From the NCBI GenBank assembly GCA_024516035.1, contig CM044958.1, forward strand, positions 10,171,670 to 10,235,669: DNA of 64,000 nt, given 5' to 3'. Below the pieces are notes generated by a model. That model was not told the DNA's origin. It did not search any database and worked only from the letters and a program-made list of their open reading frames with translations. This DNA comes from Bactericera cockerelli. Taxonomy: Eukaryota > Arthropoda > Insecta > Hemiptera > Triozidae. The position numbers and the translations under genes are program-made. Numbering within the stretch: position 1 is the first letter of the stretch; each line of letters begins with the position of its first letter. Shown in pieces: positions 44,901 to 55,802 of the stretch.

Positions 44901-47545
44901 AATCGGGGGACCTGAAGAAGAAACGAAGAGAAAACGGAAAAAAGATAATTTTTAGTTTTTATGAAGATTTTTTTTTTTTTTCCTTGAGGTTTTTATTAGG
45001 TAGTTTAAAAAATCATGAATTCATGTTATCTATTTTCTATCTACAAAGTATGTTGTTTCTTTGTATTATTATAACATAACTTTGGCGGGTAGCAGAGCTT
45101 TACGAGACACCTAGGGCGGAATTAATAGCCGTTTTTGTTATACCTCTGTGGCACTAAGTCACGGATTGCGTACTGTGTAAGATAAGGAAAACCGACGCTT
45201 AGATATGACTTGTGATATAGAATCTGTCTATTAAGTTCGCCCCTAATAACTAATATTAACATGTCTAGATAACTCATTACTTGCTTGTAATGCCACTACT
45301 GATCGCTATTTTAACAAATAGCTACTCATTTTTCCTTATAAAATATCTATGAGTGGACCTCGGTACATCCAAAGTAACCTCGGCTAGGAGCTGTCCAGGA
45401 TAAAGGCAATGAAAGGAAGCCATTTTACAATTAGGGCGGAATTACTAGAAAAAATCGGATGCACAAGTTCGAGTTAGTACTTACATAATATATCCCCATC
45501 TAAAATAAAAATAATTATACATATACCTAATAGAGGTAACAATCTAAGTCTATAGAGGTAACAATAGCAAAATTGTTTAATAATTTCGCCCTAAAACTTT
45601 AACTCTCTGACCTGTAAGGACAGTTGTTTTAGCCTAGTGGTCTCGTCACCTGGGAGCTGTTCAGAACTCATAAAGGGTGTTTTACAGTTAAAGCGGAATA
45701 CCACTGGGTGCAACATTTTGTTTCAAAACATTTCGCAGCATTTTGTCTCGCATATTGAATGGGAAGTGTTGCAAAGCAATGTTTCAATCAGTGGGATTTG
45801 ATCTCATTTGATCTAAAAAGAAGAGCGAAGCATGAAACGTTGCGCGACAAAATGTTGCGCTCATTAGAATCCCGACTTGAGTTTTTTTTGCATTTCAGAA
45901 ACACCGAGGGCGGAATTAATAGACAACATCAATAACTTAAGTCGTTGGTAAGTGTCGATTTTCCCTATCTTACACAGTAGGTACGCAATCCGTGACTTAA
46001 TGCCACAGAGGTATTACAAAAACGTCTATTAATTCCGCCCCGAAAGAGAATTCACTCACCCACAGGGACGTCCACCGGTTTCTGGATCTCAACTTTCGGC
46101 TTTTTCCGGAAGAACTCGGGTCCGTCGACTTCGGGCTCACACACAGATGAGGCGGAGGCTGCTATCACTTGCCGACTCCTTCTGTTCAAATTCCTCGCCT
46201 TAGCCAAAACTGCCCGCACAGGTTTTTTGTCCAGGGCTGATAACTCGACCTTTGCGTCCTTAGGAGCAGATGGTGTACCCAAAACAGGTCCTTTGAAAGA
46301 CTGACTTTCTTTTGTAACAGTTGAAGACTGGTTTCTTGTGACAACTTTAGGATTTCCGATTTTTTCACTAGAATTGGATTTTACCGGTGGAGATTTCTTT
46401 ATTTTGGAAGTTCTGGCTTGACCAAACGTGACTTTTTGCGGTGAATTTTCCATTGCATTTGATGTTGCTCTTTGAGTTTTTTCTTTGATTTTTAAAAACT
46501 CTTCCGTGTCTGGTACTTTGAACACAGTTTTTCCTAGACTCTTTTTAGCCGTCTTTCTAAAAACGACTTTCTTCTTAGTTTTTGGTTTGATTTCAAGATT
46601 GGTTTGTTCTTTGAACTCGTCTATTTTTAAAACATCGCTGTCTCTGTCAGAACTACTTTTGAAATCTTCATCATCGGTATCAGGAAAGGAATCAACAAGT
46701 TGCCTTGGAACTTCTTTTGTAGCGCCTGCTGAAGGCCTTTTGAAAACAAGTTTTTTCTTTGGTGCATTATTATCTTCTTCACATTTTGTTTCGTAATTTT
46801 CACATGCTTCTGTTCTTTCGTCGTTATGAGTTATTTCTTGGTAATTTACTGATTTTCTGCAACGCAACTTCCTACCAAATACGATTTTTTTTTTATCAAA
46901 ATCTTCTATGTTACTAGAAGCTGAAGATTGCTTGGCAAAATTTTCACCGTCTGTAGTAGTTGTTGCATTGAATACAGGACAAGCTTGAACATTTGGTACT
47001 AAAGTAATATTTTCTATCACACAACTCTTTGATTTTGAGGTGTTTTTCTTATTGAAAACCACCTTTTTCTTGGGACCATTGCTTTGGCTACATTCGTCAT
47101 ATTTAGAGAGTATTTTATTAATATCCTCCAGGACTTCTATTGGTTCTTCAACATGAGTTGGAAGCTCACTCTTTTCATCTTTTTTCAGATAATTACAAGA
47201 TGGAGCTGCTTTTACCCCATCACTTGTAAACCCAAAGTGCGATTTACCACTCTCACATTGTTTTGCGGTTTGAAAACCTAACATTATGTTGGAATGGCCG
47301 CCAAATTCTTTGATTTGTTCCTCGCTGAAAGGAATTTGGTCATAATCTATTTCCATTTGATCTGACTTTTCAGCAACATCTTCTGAGGATTTTTCATTCA
47401 AAGATGATGAACTTTGTATAACAGCTCCTGCCTTTTGGAATATGAATTTTATATTTGTATTGGATTCATTGTTACTTTGAGAGTCATCTTTGCCCAATGT
47501 GTTGGCCATTGTTTTGGCCGTTTGAAAAAGAAAACTTTTGGCCAT
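35945..47545 (-). CDS. Unrecognised 1179-residue nuclear-type protein, eight exons
   Basis: Exons 47545-46060, 44911-44802, 43960-43755, 41312-41126, 39933-39859, 39050-38915, 37715-37636 and 37204-35945 all have GT-AG sites, and their phases agree throughout. Residues 1-495 are low complexity, with two FQTAK motifs near the start and repeated KKxVF motifs (KKKVVFN, KKIVFG, KKKLVFK, KKKVVFR, KTVFK), which resemble RVxF docking sites for protein phosphatase 1. Residues ~530-740 are charged and helical. LDRLLGIPVTLVMIKKT in this part recalls the TFIIS-N/LEDGF helical fold, but weakly. The last 420 residues are acidic and disordered. A polyadenylation signal follows within about 20 bases of the stop. 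The start ATG is the first in frame but unconfirmed. Two exon boundaries are tandemly repeated. Confidence 0.72.
37777..38006 (-). mobile_element. 5S rRNA-derived SINE, copy 3, 5' truncated
   Basis: It lacks the first ~35 bases of the 5S-like head. AGCAATAA occurs on both sides as a target duplication. It lies in an intron of the gene at 35945-47545. Confidence 0.8.
38711..38945 (-). repeat. 50 bp tandem repeat containing an exon end and its splice donor
   Basis: There are five units, spaced 50-51 bases. Each holds (minus strand) CATGAACAACTTTTAATCAC, CCACACACTAGATG and, in four of them, the donor GTGAGTG. The gene-proximal unit is the real 3' end of the exon 39050-38915. Confidence 0.9.
39097..39350 (-). 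repeat. SINE body ending in CAA repeats
   Basis: The inverted TGGTCTCCAGCCAACATTTA, CCTGAACCACATATTTCTAT and AACCCTTAGGAAACTGCAAG blocks match the SINE bodies at 20640-20790 and 53140-53412. Confidence 0.6.
39454..39603. mobile_element. piggyBac-like MITE
   Basis: A 150 bp palindrome with termini CACTTAGACGACCGG and CCGGTCGTCTAAGTG, flanked by TTAA on each side. Repeats of ACCACCGGTGGTAC lie inside. Confidence 0.75.
39985..40190 (-). repeat. Old 5S rRNA-derived SINE copy
   Basis: It is diverged but keeps the order of blocks: GGGGGGTTTAACCTC, CACCCATCCTGAGTC-like, TCACGCATCCAAGTCTTAAC and TTTAACTTCAGTGAT. Confidence 0.55.
40230..40345 (+). repeat. SINE body fragment with CAACAACAAC tail
   Basis: It contains TGTGGTTCAGGGCGAGCC, AGTTGGCTGGAGACCATCAT and GCCAAGCTGGCTACAACAAC. 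It is the same family as 53290-53412. Confidence 0.6.
40461..40901. mobile_element. Mariner-type MITE with 140 bp inverted ends
   Basis: It starts CAGGGTGGTCCAGAAAGTTT and ends with the complement, flanked by TA on both sides. Arms 40461-40600 and 40762-40901 are nearly identical. Open frames on both strands over the arms are mirror images of each other, not genes. Confidence 0.85.
41223..41740 (-). repeat. Tandem repeat of an exon start with its acceptor, four copies
   Basis: Units spaced 131, 123 and 133 bases each carry (minus strand) TTTCATTCCAG followed by CTGTGTCAATGGGAAGCATC and the next ~25 codons. The gene-proximal unit (41312) is the real start of exon 41312-41126. The others lack the rest of the exon and sit in the intron before it. 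Confidence 0.88.
41909..43181. mobile_element. hAT-type non-autonomous element 1 with internal minisatellite
   Basis: Termini are CATGCGCGGATATAG and CTATATCCGCGCATG. The 8 bp sequence TTTAGGAA flanks both sides (41901-41908, 43182-43189) and splits a SINE body. About seven units of ~72 bp (CCCGTGCCCCCCTAACTTAT, GGGATTAGTCTTAGAATTGG) fill 42600-43080. No transposase frame is present. Confidence 0.85.
43325..43535 (+). mobile_element. tRNA-derived SINE, family B
   Basis: It contains CTGGTAGTCAAGTGGTTAAC, the CGCATCCC B-box region and the end CTGGTGGTTACCCTCCACT, and matches 32018-32230. Confidence 0.75.
43565..43712 (+). mobile_element. tRNA-derived SINE, family F
   Basis: It starts CCTCAGTAGCTTGATCGATA, with B box GGTTCGAGTCCC. 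A decayed relative is at 54712-54850 and a head fragment at 11775-11815. Confidence 0.6.
43985..44186 (-). mobile_element. tRNA-derived SINE, family A
   Basis: The minus strand begins GTCCCGGTAGCTCAGTGGTA. The body, with CTGCTGGAATAATGGGACTT, and the ATT tail are those of 24546-24757. It lies in an intron of the gene at 35945-47545. Confidence 0.85.
45114..45242. mobile_element. Harbinger-like MITE, copy 3, inverted
   Basis: 129 bp, flanked by CTA on both sides. The interior is in the opposite direction to copy 1 and diverged. Confidence 0.75.
45434..45591. mobile_element. Harbinger-like MITE, diverged subfamily, copy 4
   Basis: Termini GGGCGGAATTA and TAATTTCGCCC are kept, but the interior is unrelated to the main family. 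Confidence 0.55.
45908..46040. mobile_element. Harbinger-like MITE, copy 5
   Basis: 133 bp, flanked by CGA on both sides. It ends 20 bases from the splice donor of the first exon of the gene at 35945-47545. Confidence 0.8.
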
Positions 47546-48080
47546 ACTTTCTCGTTTTCCAAAATATGCTTGATTTTTTTTGTTGTTGCAGTGTTTGTCT
47601 TGATGAGTCTCACGGGAAAGTCAATTCAAGAGGTTGGAATTCATCAACCTGAGTAACTTCCCTACTTCTTGAGGTAGTTAACCTGAAAATAAATAGGTTG
47701 TGCTAAATTGTAACGCATCGGACAATGAACTTATATTTTTTACTCTAAAGTCCTCCCTGGTGCAATGGTTGTGACAACTGCTAATGGTCCAAGGTCATGA
47801 GTACTGGACAGTTTGACTTTTGTTTGTCTGGTAATTTCAAGACAAAATGATTCTTTAAATTTTGTAAATATTAAATTCATTTTTTTTTTATTATTTTTTT
47901 TTTTTTTTTGACAACACTAGATAGACCACCTTTAGATAGGCCACGTGACAGCCGTTTTGGTGAAATTTGAAAACATCTAGCTAATTTTATTTAGTAATAT
48001 GTAACAATTAAAGTTGTCAGTTCATATATCATAAACAGCTAAAAAAAATATCGGAACATTTTTAGAACGTAAGTAACTAA

Positions 48081-48209
48081 GGGCGGAATTAATAGACAGC
48101 ATCAAGAACTTAAGTCGTTGGTAAGTGTCGGTTTTCCCTATCTTACACAGTACGCAATCCGTGACTTAGCGCCACAGAGGTATTACAAAAACGTCTATTA
48201 ATTCCGCCC
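48081..48209. mobile_element. Harbinger-like MITE, copy 6
   Basis: 129 bp with the main-family interior. Flanks are TAA on the left and TTA on the right. Confidence 0.8.
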
Positions 48210-49112
48210 TTAGTCTGAAAAAAAATTGGGCGGTTTTTTAGACAGACCTTGGTCTTGGTATCTTAAGCTTCTATTGCAAATACCTTCTTCTGTACTCTTA
48301 TCATGGTTGGACGGGTCAGGTTGGACCAAAATTAAAGTTCAAATGAAAATTTATACAAAATCTTTTTCCCGGCATCTTTTTTTACGTCTTTTTAATCAAT
48401 CAATCATCAGACAGTTTTTACCATAAGTAAACAATATTTTTTCGCTGTTGCAAAACTGCCACTGAATGAATATCTCATTTAGCACTAGGCAACAGATTAA
48501 TCAGTTAATTTTTTCATTAGGCTTAAAATATCACCAGCTAAAACTTAATTATGGCAGAGTAAATGCGTACTGTCTTAGATGGGAAAACCCGGTGCTAAGC
48601 AATGACTTAAGTCCCTTTCGAGATTCCACATAAAGTTTATTGTTTTATTTATGTTATCTTAATATTTTTTTATTTATTTTATTTTACAGATAATAAATTT
48701 CTGCCATTTGCAATCCAGAGGGCAAAGTACTCAGAATACTTGAGCAATTTCCTCTCTGGATTACAAGTGACATTTTTTGAAATTTATTTATGTTATCTTA
48801 AGTTATCCATTTTATCTATTAATTTCGCCATTCATCTACATGGCCTGGGACCCACCAGTCGAGTCTCGAACTGGCCTTGGAGCAATAGACTAAACGTACG
48901 GCCGTAAGTTTCGACGGAAAAAAAATCTGGGCATCAATGAGTTACTATGCTAGACTCTTGAAATTTTGTAAAGTGGTTACTTGGTTAGTTAGGTATAACT
49001 TAATATTTCATTCCATGAAACTAAAGAGGCTGCTCTGTGACCAACTAATGGCCCAAAAAGCAGCTCGATAAAAAATGTTGAACTTTGATTTAATATCTCT
49101 TTGAGTTTTTAA

Positions 49113-49241
49113 GGGTGGAATTAATAGACAACATCAATAACTTAAGTCGTTGGTAAGTGTCGATTTTCCCTATCTTACACAGTACGCAATCCGTGACTTA
49201 GCGCCACAGAGGTATTACAAAAACGTCTATTAATTCCGCCC
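49113..49241. mobile_element. Harbinger-like MITE, copy 7, with an empty site nearby
   Basis: 129 bp, flanked by TAA on both sides. The surrounding sequence is duplicated at 49310-49501, where GAGTTTTTAATATTTTTACT runs on without the MITE. That is the empty target with a single TAA. Confidence 0.9.
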
Positions 49242-50561
49242 TAATATTTTTACTCTTTAACGAAACAAAATGCACCACTGCATATTCATTTTATATCACA
49301 GTGTACGAGTAACTTAATATTTCATTCAAAACTAAAGAGGCTGCTCTGTGACCACTCAACATAAAGTAGGTTGCTTGGCCTGGTGGTCCAAAAAGCAGCC
49401 CGAGGAAAAATGTTGATTTAATATCTCTTTGAGTTTTTAATATTTTTACTCTTTAACGAAACAAAATGCACCACTGCATATTCATCTTATATCACAGTGT
49501 ACCTATTTGGAGCTGAACTTACCTTGAAAATATTTGAAAACGCGAAAAGTCAGGAAATTTGAGGGAAAACATGAGTGATTTTTTCAAACTGAGTAAAATA
49601 ATGTATCTTGAAGTTACAATTTTGTAATATATTTTTCTGATTAAAACCACCACAAGTAAAAAAAGAAGAAGCGAAATGCCCCACTGCTGGTGGTGCTGGT
49701 GAAATGGACCCTGCAATTTCAGCTTATATGACACTCCATGGGGTACGAATATTATTGTTATTATTATTTAACACTTTATTGGTCAACTACATGATACATT
49801 CAACAAAATATAACATGAAAAAAAAAGAACACAATAAAATATGTTAGACTAGTCCCACGACTAGATACAAATATTTCAAAATATTAAAAATATTTGCATC
49901 TTGTCGTGGTACACACTGTAGAAGGCAATGTATTCAATTATAATAAAGCAGAAACCGACAGATTCAATAAATGTATGTTGATTAGTAAGTTTCGAAGTAA
50001 ATTTCTAAAATAATTATGTACCTACTAACATTTGGAGTCTTGTATTGAGATTTTCAATATTGTTCGATATCTTCTTTCTTACCTCGCTCCTACAATAAAT
50101 TAAAGTTTCGATTACAACTGAATAACTACTATTAGCTTTTTATAACAATAATTTGTTAAAATAATAAAAAATCAAAAGAATAAGATAACTTCAAAAAATT
50201 GTATCCTGCTTGTCACATGCTGTTAAATAATTAAAAATGTGCCGAAAATACGAAAAATTAAAAAAAAAAACGGCGGGAAGCAAAGTATTACCTCTGTGGC
50301 CAATCACAGCATTGACCTTACTTCTCTGTGTTAGCCATTTTCTTTGTTTATATTTTTTAAGGTTAAAAAAAAACTATCAACTTTTGATTTTGATTAATTT
50401 GATAAAAGATAAAGGAGTGTTTCTTGTCGATACCAAAACCCTATTAATAAATTTGGAATTTTGGACTTATATAACTGAGAAGCTTCCAGGACGGCTATTA
50501 TAATTTATATCATCAATCAAGGAATGACATTAGTGTAAAACAATTTTTTGTGAAGATCAAA

Positions 50562-53500
50562 ATGCCATCAAAACAAAGGAAAATTGCCATCATGGGGTAC
50601 AGGTCAGTGGGTAAGTTGAGGGTTTTATCTATTCTTATGCATTTCTCATGTATCATTAACGTTTACATCAACATATTCCTAAGAAGATGTCCTATGTAAT
50701 ACGTTCCTATCCTTCAAATGATCCCGGCGCGGCGCCATGAAAACTTGGTGTTATCTATGAGGTGATACTTAGGTGATGTATCAGATAAGGTGACTTTCTG
50801 GGTTGTGCTGTTCTTCTGGGTCCTATTTCTTTTTTCGAAAAAGATTCATGTATGTAGCTGGCTTATTAATTTATAAAATAGACGTCTAAATACCTGTTGA
50901 AGTAGTAACAGTAGATGAAAGATGAAAGTAACCTTTAAACTTGAAAAGGAAACACTAGTCTTGTCAAAACTTCAATGAAGTTTAAACTTATGTCTTTCAA
51001 AACATTTGTTCCTAAAACATGGACACCAGAGTATTTTGCTCATGATCATCTTAAAAATGTGAATTACAAATTTAATTATTCTTACAGGTAAATCTTCATT
51101 GAGTATCCAGTTTGTGGATGGACAATTTGTTGACTCTTATGATCCCACCATTGAAAACAGTAAGTTATTTTAGAAGAAATAAAGGGTGAAATTTATAAAA
51201 TAAATCAAGATCACTAGTTTGAGGTAGAACTTATATTTCCCCATTTTAAACAATACTCAAAATCTACTAATTTCACCCTAAAATTACCATGCTTAACCAC
51301 AGTCCCAGTAGCTCAAGTGGTCTGTCTGGTAATTCAGAGGTTCTGGGTTTAAACCCAGTCAGGACATGACAAGTTATCCACTTAAAATTTGCAATGATTT
51401 TGACCACATAATAATACATCTTGGGTTTACTGCTGGAATAATGAGACTTACAGTCCTAATGGGGCAGTGAAAAAAGGTGATATTATTTTACAAGATGTGC
51501 TAAAATACTTTAGACAGACCAGTACAATCAATTTACTCAATAAACAAGATAAAGCTATATTTCATGTCTGTTCTTCTCTGGCATTTGATCTAGAAATTAA
51601 TAATTGGAGTATTGCTCACAAAATGTTCACCTATCTTCGAACATGTGAAGATGCCATTTCTAGCCCAACCCAGGCTAGGTGAGGTTAATGTAGGTAGCTG
51701 ATAATTATGGTTCCCAGCAAATGCAAGGTAAAATCCTCATTCTAAAGCTCAAATCAAGATGTAAAAACCAAATAGATCCAACTGTTCACAATAGATCTCA
51801 TGAGCTCACAGTGTTAATTGCATGGAGTTTCCACTGAAACCTTACAGTCAGATAAATAAAAGTAATATCAAAGAATGGTAGAAGGCATGCCTGTATTGAG
51901 TCCTTCTAGTTATATTTCAAAATTCTTCACTCACATGTAATTTTAATTTCTAGGTTGCATATTATTATTACTACCCAGTAAAGTTCTGAAGATTGAGGTA
52001 TAATATTTTTATTCCTCCCATTATTACAGCATTTGGAAAGACAACTCGCATTAACAACCAGGACTATGACTTGAAACTAGTTGATACAGCAGGTCAAGAT
52101 GAATACTCAATATTTCCAGCCCAATACTCTATGGACATCCATGGCTACGTTCTAGTGTACTCTATCACATCACATAAATCATTTGAAGTTGTTCAAATTT
52201 TGTATGACAAATTACTTGATATGACAGGAAAAATACAGTAAGTTACCACCTACTTAAATTTGGCTCTTGATTTTATTTTATTTATAAAATAACACATAAA
52301 TATATATTTATCTACAAACTGAGATCACTATGGCTTTTAATACTTAATTTGAACCTTTATTTTTACATTTACTAAAAAAATAAAGCACTTGAGTTTTATC
52401 ACTTCTTGATGTATCTCTTTGGTTTGATCAACAGCTCCTCTTTCATTAATTAGATAGAACATTTTCATAAAACTGTTATTTCCAAAAACCTGGAAATATT
52501 TGGCTCCCAGTTGGCTATTATTATTTTTTCACACAACATTTAACTCATTTTTCTAATTTATCCCTTCATCAATCACATGCACCCTGTCACTCACTGCACT
52601 TCACTCATTCTGGTTCACAGAAATACCTCTGTTAAATCCCCTACATCTTGTGTTTCAAGCGTGCCTATAGTGCTTGTGGGAAACAAGAAAGATTTACATA
52701 TGGAGCGAATGATCACATATGAAGAAGGCAAGAGACTGGCTGAGTCATGGAAGGCTGGATTTGTTGAAGCCTCTGCCAAACAAAATGATGTAAGTTCCCA
52801 GTTTTTAGGCAAAATAACATTATTTCTGAATATCAAACTTGCTGCCAATACAAGAAAAACAGTTTTTATTGTATTGTATAGTTTTCTTGAATGAAAAGAA
52901 TTCAATTCATTGAAGCTAAATTATTTATTACTCTACCAATAGGACTTTATTGATTAGGTATTGTAAATAATAGGTATCAGGGACTCTATAATAATGGATG
53001 AGAATAATAACAATAAGATATATTATTTTCCCTTCTATTTCTAACTTTTTCTTGTGAGTGTCCCTTTTTATATTGTTTTTCTGACAGGATGTGGAACTAT
53101 GTATACACAAAGTTTAGTTTAGACCAACAAGTCCTAAACTATATAGCAACTCTGGCCAGGGGACGTTAAACAGGGAGAAAACCAGTGTCTTGCTTGAGTA
53201 CTATAAACAGAGACTGACTATCCAACCCTTACAAGCCTAGCTAGGTTGCAGTTTCCAAAGGGATTAATGACTTAAAAAGAAAAAGTCCTCACAATGGTTT
53301 ATCACTCATAAAAATATGTGGTTTAGGACAAGCCAACTTTGAAATAAAGTTGGCTGGAGACCATTGTTCCACCCTCCAGCCGTAGCCAAGCTGGCTACAA
53401 CAACAACAAAGTACATCGCAGTCTGGAAGTTCTCCCAGATTTTTTTTAATCAAAGGGCTCATGTTCACACGATAGTTAATCTCATTGACCAGTTCTTCTA

Positions 53501-53915
53501 TGAGTTATAACTTGTAAAATCCCAACAAGAGAACATCTTCCTGGGCAATGACAAGGCTGCTACAGTTCTACATGTCCCGGTAGCTCAGTGGTAAAGGCGG
53601 CACTCTGTGAATCCAGATTATCCAGGTGTCGTTGGTTCAAAACCCAGCCGGGACATGGCAAGTTATCATCCCATATGGGATTTTTACCACATAATAATAT
53701 GTCTTGGGCTTACTGCTGGAATAATGGGACTTTAATAGTCTTAATCGGGTAGTATAAATAAGGTGATATTACTATTACACAAATAACAAATATATTACCT
53801 ACTTTTGTTTTTTAATTACTTCCAGGGTGTAGCTGATATATTCCACATGGTTCTAGTTGAAATAGAAAAGTCAAATGGAAACAACGTACAAGAGAAGTCC
53901 TGCATCATATCATAA
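50562..53915 (+). CDS. Rheb: Rheb GTPase (activator of TORC1), complete
   Basis: Five exons 50562-50610, 51088-51159, 52030-52237, 52660-52789 and 53826-53915, with GT-AG introns and consistent phases, give 182 residues (human Rheb has 184). The P loop GYRSVGKSS has the Rheb-specific Arg-Ser in place of Gly-Gly. The effector segment is SYDPTIENTF, switch II is DTAGQDEYSIF, G4 is GNKKDLHMER and G5 ASAKQ. It ends in the CAAX box CIIS, so it should be farnesylated and act on endomembranes. GTP-bound Rheb activates TORC1 and is switched off by TSC2. The exon 4 acceptor (TTTCAAG) was chosen because it alone keeps the frame. Introns 2 and 4 hold tRNA-derived SINEs. Confidence 0.96.
51184..51278. 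mobile_element. Short palindromic MITE, GGGTGAAATT termini
   Basis: It starts GGGTGAAATTTATAAA and ends CTACTAATTTCACCC, flanked by A-rich sequence and TAA. It resembles the Harbinger-like MITE in design. It lies in Rheb intron 2. Confidence 0.6.
51301..51488 (+). mobile_element. tRNA-derived SINE, family A, diverged
   Basis: AGTCCCAGTAGCTCAAGTGG, then TTTACTGCTGGAATAATGAG and an ATT tail. It lies in Rheb intron 2. Confidence 0.75.
53140..53412 (+). mobile_element. SINE body, family D type, CAA tail
   Basis: It contains AGTGTCTTGCTTGAGTACTA, GTTTAGGACAAGCCAACTTT and TAGCCAAGCTGGCTACAACA. It lies in Rheb intron 4. Confidence 0.65.
53573..53778 (+). mobile_element. tRNA-derived SINE, family A
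   Basis: GTCCCGGTAGCTCAGTGGTA to AGCCGGGAC, then the family A body and a short tail. It lies in Rheb intron 4, about 50 bases before exon 5. Confidence 0.85.
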
Positions 53916-55800
53916 TATCGGATGCAATGCATGGAACTCGCATATCCCAGGGAACAATCAGCTGTAATATTTTATAATGTAAATTCTAAATAAGGGTCTA
54001 AACTCTATACTGTACCACGACAGTGCCTCTAAAACAAGTCGACATAGACTACATTTATGGGTGTAAGTAAGAGATTTCTTTTTTTTTCAGGAGATTAAAA
54101 AATCCCAACCAAAATACTTTCTATACCTTAAAGGTAGTAGAAAGTAATATATTTAATTGGTTTGGAAAGCCGAAATCTAATGTATTCCAATAATAAAATC
54201 TATTAGAATGTAACCATTTTCAACATTAACATAATGATTGATTATTTCTGATTTTCAAACAAATGGAATTTTATTGGCATATTTTTGGGACTCTTCGAAA
54301 AATTACTGAAAGTTACTTAAGCTCTTATGTAAGATCTCTATGACAGAAGAACTGGTTTTACTGTTTGCTGATGGCTGGAACCAAAGAGCTAGCATACCTA
54401 CTAGGCATGTACTTGTACAATGTACAGCACAGTGTGTTCATTTTGACAGACAGTTCGCACTATTTATTTATCTCACAGTAATTTCGCAAACAGTTTATCT
54501 TTTAACAATCACAACAATTAATTATTCTGTAGTGATCATCATGACTCATCCGCGGACAGTTTTTTTTTTTTTAGGTACTTTTCTTAAGAATTATTATTAA
54601 GTTCTTTTTAGATGGACCTGAAGTTTTCGTGTCAACTTTTTTTTTACATCTGAGCAGGACTTTGCCAGTGCATGGTCTATTTATCTAAATGTGGTGGATT
54701 TTGAAGAAAAAGCCAACCTTAATAGCTTGGTTGATAATGCAGTGGACTTGTAACATGTAGGAATTGTTAGCCAAAGAATTACTAAAAATAGTTTGAGCAG
54801 TTGGGATTAACATGATTGCGATTAACACGAATATGATGATAACTATAAAAATAAAATAAAAAATCCATTAATCCATTCATGAGATTCAAACTCATAAATC
54901 ACAACTAGTTAGATTCCAGACTACTGTCATAACCACTTGACTTTGAATGCCATCATTGATACAGTTATTTTAATGGTTTAATGAGTCCTAAAATATACGT
55001 GATATATTTTCTTGAAACTGCTATTCTTTGTCAAACAAATAGGAGAAAATATTCACGGTTTTTGATCCTACCTCTATTATTTGTGTTTTGCGTTTATTAT
55101 GTTAATTTAGTTAAATTTATTTCGTTTAATTTATTAGTTGTGTTAGAGAATGTTTTATGTGATTGTTTTTTCTTGCTTCCAATTTCTTAATTTCTTTTGC
55201 TGGACAGAAAAAAAAAGCCTAAAACCACGTCATATTACTGTCTTTCTTTTCCTTTATTTAATTTTTTTTTCTTAAACTGTAATACAGCCTTTTTATATTT
55301 CGTAGCCATATAACAGCAACTATTTTGTCTCTGTTGTAACCTTCCCATTTCCGTAGCGTGACGAAAGACCCCTCTCTGATTGGAAAGAAGTGACACAGTA
55401 CTTCCCTTTTAGATGCTGGGTCAGCTCTAGCTCATGAGAAGTTGTCTCATGTGTTTATCTGAATAATTATAATTTGTTTTGGTTGTGGCCATAAAACACA
55501 AGACCTGTTGAATATTTATTAACTATGTTTAATTTAGGCCAAAATAAAAAAACGATGGCTGAGAAATTTGAAAAAATCTTTAACCTCTTTTGTTTCTAAG
55601 TTTGCATTAAATGGAGACCATCGAAAACTCACTCGACGTTGAATGTTAATAATTTCGCCCTTGGATATTTTGATTGAAAGAACCTAATTTGAGAGATAAT
55701 TGTTTTAACATAAAAACCCTATGAAACATACCTGATAACATGAATTCATACCTTTATCTAGAAGCTGGGGTGAATTTATCTTCTAAAATAAAGTAGTAAA
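53916..55800. other. Rheb 3' flank and intergenic repeats
   Basis: An AATAAAAT signal near 54190 may end the Rheb transcript. Bases 54712-54850 are a decayed tRNA-type SINE and 55295-55440 a copy of the 170 bp dispersed repeat. The open frames at 54340-54600 and 54981-55190 have no family features. Confidence 0.5.
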
Positions 55801-55802
55801 TA

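Larger units (their letters stand above)
47700..50560. other. Region between two divergent genes; repeats, no gene seen
   Basis: It lies between the starts of the minus-strand gene (47545) and Rheb (50562), so it should hold both promoters. It contains two MITE copies and a ~190 bp tandem duplication (48994-49501), plus AT-rich sequence. I see no convincing TATA box or coding exon. The frame at 50237-50503 is open for 88 codons, with a hydrophobic stretch but no recognisable family. Confidence 0.5.

Noticed and set aside
46052..47545. BRCA2 identity for the large minus-strand gene, because of FQTAK motifs
   Set aside because: Only short matches to the BRC core; no helical, OB-fold or tower domain of BRCA2 can be recognised downstream.
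52621..52659. Alternative Rheb exon 4 start at the earlier CACAG acceptor (52621)
   Set aside because: It puts the exon in a frame with a stop at once after; the TTTCAAG acceptor at 52660 keeps the conserved VPIVLVGNKKD in frame.
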